DNA from: Symbiobacteriaceae bacterium
GTDB lineage: Bacteria; Bacillota; JAAYKD01; WRDA01
Assembly (NCBI GenBank): GCA_009779515.1
Contig: WREE01000062.1
Location: forward strand, 1-10,485
Direction: 5' to 3'
Length of the DNA stretch: 10,485 nucleotides
In this document: positions 7,281 through 10,485 of the stretch, one piece after another
How the letters are laid out: every line of letters starts with the position of its first letter
Position numbering within the stretch: position 1 is the first letter of the stretch
The notes under the pieces: model-generated
Database searches by the model: none
What the model saw: the letters and a program-made list of their open reading frames with translations, nothing else
What the model was told of the DNA's origin: nothing
Translations under genes and position numbers: made by a program

Positions 7281-7763
7281 ATAAGGCAGCTTCACCTACT
7301 TTGTGTGGGCACCCTCAAAGAGAGCTGGCTGCGAGAGGGGTGCGCCGAGTATAGCAAACGGTTAGGGAGCTTTACCAAACTAACAGTACGAGAAGTTCCC
7401 GAAGAGGCTGCCCCTAAGAGCTTAAGCTCTAAAGAAGCGGAGCAGCTTCTTGCCAGGGAAGGAGCCGCTCTCCTCAAAGCTCTGCCGGAAAACAGTCACA
7501 GTATCGCCTTAACTATATCCGGAGCCACCTATTCCTCGGAAGGGTTGGCTAAACGCTTAGAGCAACTGGCTTTAGGGGGTATTTCGCAGCTCACCTTTAT
7601 CATTGGCTCTTCCCTGGGTTTAAGCGCCAAAGTAACTGCTGTCAGCAAGGAGGAGCTCAGCCTGGGTACCTTTACCTATCCCCATCAGCTCTGTCGCCTT
7701 ATCCTACTGGAGCAACTCTACCGAGCTTTTACCATCCACAAGGGGATGGTGTATCACAAGTGA
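7281..7763 (+). CDS. rlmH: RlmH, 23S rRNA pseudouridine N3-methyltransferase, probable ATA start
   Basis: RlmH is a SPOUT-class SAM-dependent enzyme that methylates the conserved pseudouridine in helix 69 of 23S rRNA (position 1915 in E. coli). From ATA 7281 the product has 160 residues, against about 155-160 in the family, and it begins (I)RQLHLLCVGTLKESWLREG, in register with the usual M-K-I-x-I-x-x-V-G-K-L-K-E. Further marks are A-E-Y-S-K-R-L, S-S-E-G-L-A, F-I-I-G-S-S-L-G-L (the knot loop) and F-T-Y-P-H-Q-L plus the end H-K-G-M-V-Y-H-K. The knot loop is unusual: most members read I-G-G-x-x-G, while here Ser110 follows Gly109. Starting at TTG 7251 would add ten residues with no family support. 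The stop codon lies inside a long palindrome. No htrA-like gene separates it from yycJ. Confidence 0.94.
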   Translation: MRQLHLLCVGTLKESWLREGCAEYSKRLGSFTKLTVREVPEEAAPKSLSSKEAEQLLAREGAALLKALPENSHSIALTISGATYSSEGLAKRLEQLALGGISQLTFIIGSSLGLSAKVTAVSKEELSLGTFTYPHQLCRLILLEQLYRAFTIHKGMVYHK

Positions 7764-7799
7764 CAGCACCCCCTGGCTTTAACCATGGGGAGCTGTCAC
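7760..7799. repeat. 40-base imperfect palindrome spanning the rlmH stop codon
   Basis: The outer arms GTGACAGC (7760-7767) and GCTGTCAC (7792-7799) are exact reverse complements. Inside them CCCC (7769-7772) pairs with GGGG (7787-7790) and TGG (7774-7776) with CCA (7783-7785), with a single mismatch between the blocks on each side and a CTTTAA loop. The rlmH stop TGA (7761-7763) is in the left arm. There is no T-run after it, so a classical terminator is doubtful. A diverged inverted copy lies at 10061-10092. Confidence 0.75.
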
Positions 7800-7855
7800 A
7801 TGCCGTTAAGGATAGGTATGGCTCGTAGTTCATTTAAACATATGGAGGGGTACAC

Positions 7856-10006
7856 ATGCGTATAAGTGTTATTATACCGGTTTATAACATAGCCCCTTAT
7901 CTGCCTCAGTGCGTGGAGAGCATTATAGCTTCGCCCTTTAAAGAGTTAGAAGTTATCCTGGTGGACGACGGTTCTACCGATGAGTCTCCGTCTATCTGCG
8001 ACGCTTACGAAGCCGCTGATCCTCGGGTAGTGGTTATCCACCAAGCCAATGGAGGTCTTTCCGCTGCTCGTAACTCCGGTATCCGCCAGGCAACCGGAGA
8101 GTACCTTCTCTTTGTGGATGGAGATGATTGGGTAGCCGGCGAGGTGATTCCGGAGCTAGCTGCTCTGGTTGCCCCCCAAAGCTCTCCACCGGATGTTATT
8201 TTTTTAGAGGCGGTAAAACAGTACCCTGAAGGCAACCAGGTTCCTATGGGGGATGGCTACCAAGCCCACTTGATAACCGGTAGGGACAAAGCTACGGTGA
8301 TGGCACATCTGGCTCAGCTACCGAAGTTTCCCGGCAGCGCCTGTAGTAAAATGGTGCGTCGCCAGGTAATCCTGGAGCACAACCTTTTCTTTACCCCCGA
8401 TATATATTGTGAAGATATCGACTGGAGCCTATCGCTGTTCCAGGTGGCTGCCAGTTTTGGGTATAACCCTACCCCCTTCTATTATTACCGCCAGAATCGT
8501 CCGGGTTCCATCACCAGCCAAAAGGGTAGTAAACGCTTGCAAAACCTGTTGGATGTTATTGCTAAGCATAGTCTCCCAACTGCTGCCAACTCCTCCCATC
8601 GGAGAGAGCACCTGGCTTTTTTAGCATATGAATATATGGTGCTGCTGCTACTGTACGCTAAACTGCCACGACTGGAAAAGAGACAGTACACAGGGCGCCT
8701 TAACGGCTTACACTGGTTATTGAGGTATGGGCAGTCGCCCAAACTGCAACTGGTCTTCTGGTTCACCCATCTTTTAGGTATAAACTTTACAGCCTATCTC
8801 CTGAATTTGTACTACACCTTAAGGGAGGGTAGCTTTGCTGCCACCATAAATACCGCACCTTCCTTGAAGTTACCTCCGCCACGAGCATTGTATGTTGCCA
8901 CCGTCTCCCGGCATATCGCGGCATTTCATATACCATATTTGCAATGGCTTAAGGAGCAGGGGTATGAAACCCATGTGGTGACCGGAGATGCCGGAGAGCT
9001 TTCTTATGTCGATAAACACCACCAAATTCCTATGGCACGGTCTCCCCTGGCAGTTGGCAACTTGACGGCAGTTTTTAAGCTGCGCAGATTGTTGAAGCAG
9101 AATAAATACACTATCATCCACTGTCATACCCCGGTAGGTGGGGTGGTTACTCGGCTGGCGGCGGTGGGTCTGTCCCAGCGGGGCAAGCTCTTTTACACCG
9201 CTCATGGCTTTCATTTCTATAAGGGTGCCCCCTGGGTCAACTGGCTTTTCTTCTTTCCTGTGGAGTTTATCCTGGCGAGGTTTACGGATTGTTTAATCAC
9301 CATCAACCGGGAGGATTATCAAACCGCTAAGAAATTTCGTTTCCCTGCTCAGAAGATAGTTTGTATTCCCGGAGTAGGGGTTGATATGGCGAAGTTTGCA
9401 CCCTTAAGCAGAGAGGAAAAAGCTGTGCGCCGTGAGAAATACGGCTACACAGCTGAAGAACGCTTGCTGTTCTTTGCAGCAGAGTTTTCCTGGCGCAAAA
9501 ATCATGAACTTCTCATCCAAGGGTTTGCCCGCTACTGTTTTAAGCATCCTTCCAACAGTGTGCGTTTGCTTCTGGCGGGGGATGTAACCGGAGATACCTA
9601 TGCTAAATGTCAGCAATTGACGGAAAAGCTGGGTATCCCTCACAAGGTTAGCTTCCTTGGCTACCGTAACGATCTTGCCGAATTGCTCCCTTGTTTAGAC
9701 ATGGCTATCTCCTCCAGCAGACAAGAGGGGTTGCCGGTGAATATCATGGAAGCTCTCTCCTGTGGCTTGCCGGTTATTGTCAGTCGCGTAAGAGGTCACA
9801 CCGATTTAGTGCGCCACGGCAAAAACGGCTATCTGGTTAAGCTTAACTCAAAAGCGCCCCTTGGCTATGCGCAAGCCATCGAGGCGCTGCTTAAAGATAT
9901 TGATGCCCGTGGCGAAGCTTTGGCGGTAAACTGCCGGCGCAGTGTGCGCCAGTATGGGCAAGAGAAGGTAGTAGCTCAGGTAGTCGGGTTATACCCGGAA
10001 ACTTAA
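7856..10006 (+). CDS. Two-domain glycosyltransferase: GT2 fused to EpsD-like GT4
   Basis: The 716-residue protein joins two complete transferases. Residues 1 to about 320 form a GT2 (GT-A fold) domain with S-V-I-I-P-V-Y-N at the start, D-D-G-S (37-40), G-G-L-S-A-A-R-N and the metal-binding D-G-D-D (88-91). A linker rich in Pro and Lys leads to a GT4 (GT-B fold) domain from about 343, opening with R-A-L-Y-V-A-T-V-S-R-H, then H-C-H-T-P-V-G-G, Y-T-A-H-G-F-H-F-Y-K-G-A-P and E-x7-E (Glu624, Glu632). The GT4 half resembles EpsD-type enzymes and the GT2 half EpsJ/EpsH-type enzymes of exopolysaccharide loci, normally separate genes. The likely role is adding two successive sugars to a lipid-linked polysaccharide; the sugars are unknown. 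ATG 7856 follows GGAGGGG (7844-7850). It stands alone, 92 bases after rlmH. Confidence 0.93.
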   Translation: MRISVIIPVYNIAPYLPQCVESIIASPFKELEVILVDDGSTDESPSICDAYEAADPRVVVIHQANGGLSAARNSGIRQATGEYLLFVDGDDWVAGEVIPELAALVAPQSSPPDVIFLEAVKQYPEGNQVPMGDGYQAHLITGRDKATVMAHLAQLPKFPGSACSKMVRRQVILEHNLFFTPDIYCEDIDWSLSLFQVAASFGYNPTPFYYYRQNRPGSITSQKGSKRLQNLLDVIAKHSLPTAANSSHRREHLAFLAYEYMVLLLLYAKLPRLEKRQYTGRLNGLHWLLRYGQSPKLQLVFWFTHLLGINFTAYLLNLYYTLREGSFAATINTAPSLKLPPPRALYVATVSRHIAAFHIPYLQWLKEQGYETHVVTGDAGELSYVDKHHQIPMARSPLAVGNLTAVFKLRRLLKQNKYTIIHCHTPVGGVVTRLAAVGLSQRGKLFYTAHGFHFYKGAPWVNWLFFFPVEFILARFTDCLITINREDYQTAKKFRFPAQKIVCIPGVGVDMAKFAPLSREEKAVRREKYGYTAEERLLFFAAEFSWRKNHELLIQGFARYCFKHPSNSVRLLLAGDVTGDTYAKCQQLTEKLGIPHKVSFLGYRNDLAELLPCLDMAISSSRQEGLPVNIMEALSCGLPVIVSRVRGHTDLVRHGKNGYLVKLNSKAPLGYAQAIEALLKDIDARGEALAVNCRRSVRQYGQEKVVAQVVGLYPET

Positions 10007-10060
10007 CCTAACTGTGCCTTGAGCGCAGTTGCTATTTTATACTTATAAATACTCATTAGG

Positions 10061-10092
10061 GTGCCAGCCCACCATGGCTAAAGCCAGGGGCT
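10061..10092. repeat. Diverged inverted copy of the rlmH-end palindrome
   Basis: Read on the + strand this segment matches the reverse complement of 7768-7799 at 27 of 32 positions without gaps, including an unbroken TAAAGCCAGGGG. The outer arm on the right is lost and the dyad is reduced to TGGC-TAAA-GCCA. With the copy at 7760-7799 it brackets the glycosyltransferase gene in opposite orientation. Confidence 0.65.
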
Positions 10093-10175
10093 TGCCGCCA
10101 TCTCCTTTCCTCGTAGCGGCGGCACTCTGCCGCCATCTCCACTCCCCGTAGCGGCGGCACCCTGCCGCCATCTCC
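10093..10175. repeat. 35-base tandem repeat, about 2.4 copies, with GC-rich palindromes
   Basis: Copies lie at 10093-10127 and 10128-10162, with a partial third at 10163-10175. Each begins TGCCGCCATCTCC and ends with GTAGCGGCGGCAC plus two bases. GGCGGCA at the end of one unit pairs with TGCCGCC at the start of the next around a 3-base loop (CTC or CCC), giving tight 7-bp hairpins on either strand, like bacterial REP elements. The repeat adjoins the palindrome copy at 10061-10092. I see no coding sequence between 10007 and 10201. Confidence 0.8.
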
Positions 10176-10201
10176 TGCCTTAGGTTGGTAGGCATAAGCA
10201 T

Positions 10202-10485
10202 TTAGCGTACTGTTCTCGGCGCTTGGGTTGTTTGAGCTAAATAGAAGCCCTGCTCTTTACGCAGGGCTTCTATTTGTTCGTTTAACCCTAGGAGCTGCTC
10301 TCCATCCAGCTTAACCTTATCCATCTCCAGCAGAGCTTTCGTCGCTTTCCCCAGCACCTTTTTTCAGCTCGGCAATATCGGCATCCCTTTGGGTGAGTTG
10401 TTCTTTGGCTACCTTCAGCTCTTCAATGCGTCCATTGAAGTCAGTGCGGGCTACGAAACCTTCGCCAATCTTGGCTTCAATCTGC
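10202..10485 (-). pseudogene. Decayed phage scaffold protein gene (GP20-like), truncated by the window edge
   Basis: Two minus-strand frames carry the two ends of one phage GP20-type scaffold protein. From 10484 down to a stop at 10317-10319 the reading contains G-E-G-F-V-A-R-T-D-F, then a charged coiled-coil-like run with Q-R-D-A-D-I-A-E-L-K-K-G-A-G-E-S-D. A second frame, shifted by one base, runs from about 10357 to a stop at 10202-10204 and reads A-T-K-A-L-L-E-M-D-K-V-K-L-D-G, then G-L-N-E-Q-I-E-A-L, which is the family's usual C-terminal block. Intact members have several dozen residues between these parts. An out-of-frame internal deletion is therefore the simplest reading. Scaffold proteins help assemble phage capsids; this copy should be non-functional. 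The N-terminal part and any neighbouring prophage genes lie beyond the window. Family assignment is from memory of motif patterns. Confidence 0.7.
10239..10285 (+). terminator. Possible factor-independent terminator for the + strand transcript
   Basis: AAATAGAAGCCCTG (10239-10252) and CAGGGCTTCTATTT (10262-10275) form a perfect 14-bp stem with a 9-base loop. On the + strand the stem is followed by a moderately T-rich stretch (GTTCGTTT), so it could end transcription from the glycosyltransferase gene. The minus-strand side is less T-rich. The same bases encode part of the scaffold remnant, so a chance or phage-derived hairpin is also possible. Confidence 0.55.

Noticed and set aside
6432..7283. 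AUA reassigned to methionine, as in some mitochondria, to explain the ATA starts
   Set aside because: ATA is used inside genes at positions where isoleucine is expected, for example in R-I-S-V-I-I-P-V-Y-N of the glycosyltransferase. ATT and ATC also appear as starts, so the effect would be on initiation and not on the code.
8005..9643. Minus-strand and alternative-frame open readings within the glycosyltransferase gene
   Set aside because: They are shadows of a gene with clear catalytic motifs and have no family features.
9986..9996. Hairpin GGGTTATACCC near the end of the glycosyltransferase gene as a terminator
   Set aside because: The stem is only about 5 bp, lies before the stop codon and has no T-run.
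10015..10043. Possible promoter with TATACT at 10038-10043
   Set aside because: No acceptable -35 box at the right distance and no intact gene downstream on the + strand.
10093..10175. CRISPR array
   Set aside because: The units are directly adjacent, number only about 2.4, and have no unique spacers; no cas genes are present.
10317..10370. Programmed ribosomal frameshift at the A-run in the scaffold gene
   Set aside because: The six A residues (minus strand of 10359-10364) are not in the frame of a classical A-AAA-AAG heptamer, the shift needed is +1, and the central part of the protein is missing in both frames. Deletion explains this better.

Overview
The window is a stretch of chromosome from a Gram-positive-type bacterium, most likely a Clostridia/Peptococcaceae-like Firmicute. 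The call rests on gene content: a WalRK (YycFG) two-component system with its accessory proteins YycH, YycI and YycJ, followed by RlmH, all on the + strand. This grouping is a Firmicute hallmark. murA and a COG2426 membrane protein lie between yycI and yycJ, and no HtrA-type protease gene precedes rlmH. I cannot name the species.

Layout: 1-52 is the last part of walR. After a 190-base gap come walK (243-2183), yycH (2176-3555, overlapping walK), yycI (3584-4507), murA (4627-5904), a COG2426 small membrane exporter-like gene (5934-6410), yycJ (6432-7220) and rlmH (7281-7763). The block joins cell-wall stress sensing (WalK with YycH/YycI at the membrane), the first committed step of peptidoglycan synthesis (MurA), a WalRK-associated metallo-hydrolase and 23S rRNA methylation. 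Tight spacing and one orientation suggest one or a few operons.

After rlmH the character changes. A 40-base imperfect palindrome covers the rlmH stop codon. Next is a 716-residue protein that fuses a GT2 and a GT4 glycosyltransferase (7856-10006), probably for exopolysaccharide synthesis. Then come a diverged inverted copy of the palindrome (10061-10092) and a 35-base tandem repeat with GGCGGCA/TGCCGCC palindromes. At the right edge, on the minus strand, is a decayed phage scaffold-protein (GP20-like) gene. A 14-bp perfect inverted repeat inside that remnant may act as a terminator. The segment after rlmH looks like an accessory region.

The most unusual signal is translational. Four genes (yycI, the COG2426 gene, yycJ, rlmH) have no well-placed ATG, GTG or TTG. 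Each instead has a good Shine-Dalgarno sequence 7-8 bases before an isoleucine codon (ATC, ATT, ATA, ATA), exactly where family homology puts the first residue. yycH, murA and the glycosyltransferase gene have ordinary ATG starts and walK has GTG. If confirmed, this cluster uses AUA/AUU/AUC initiation at an unusual rate.
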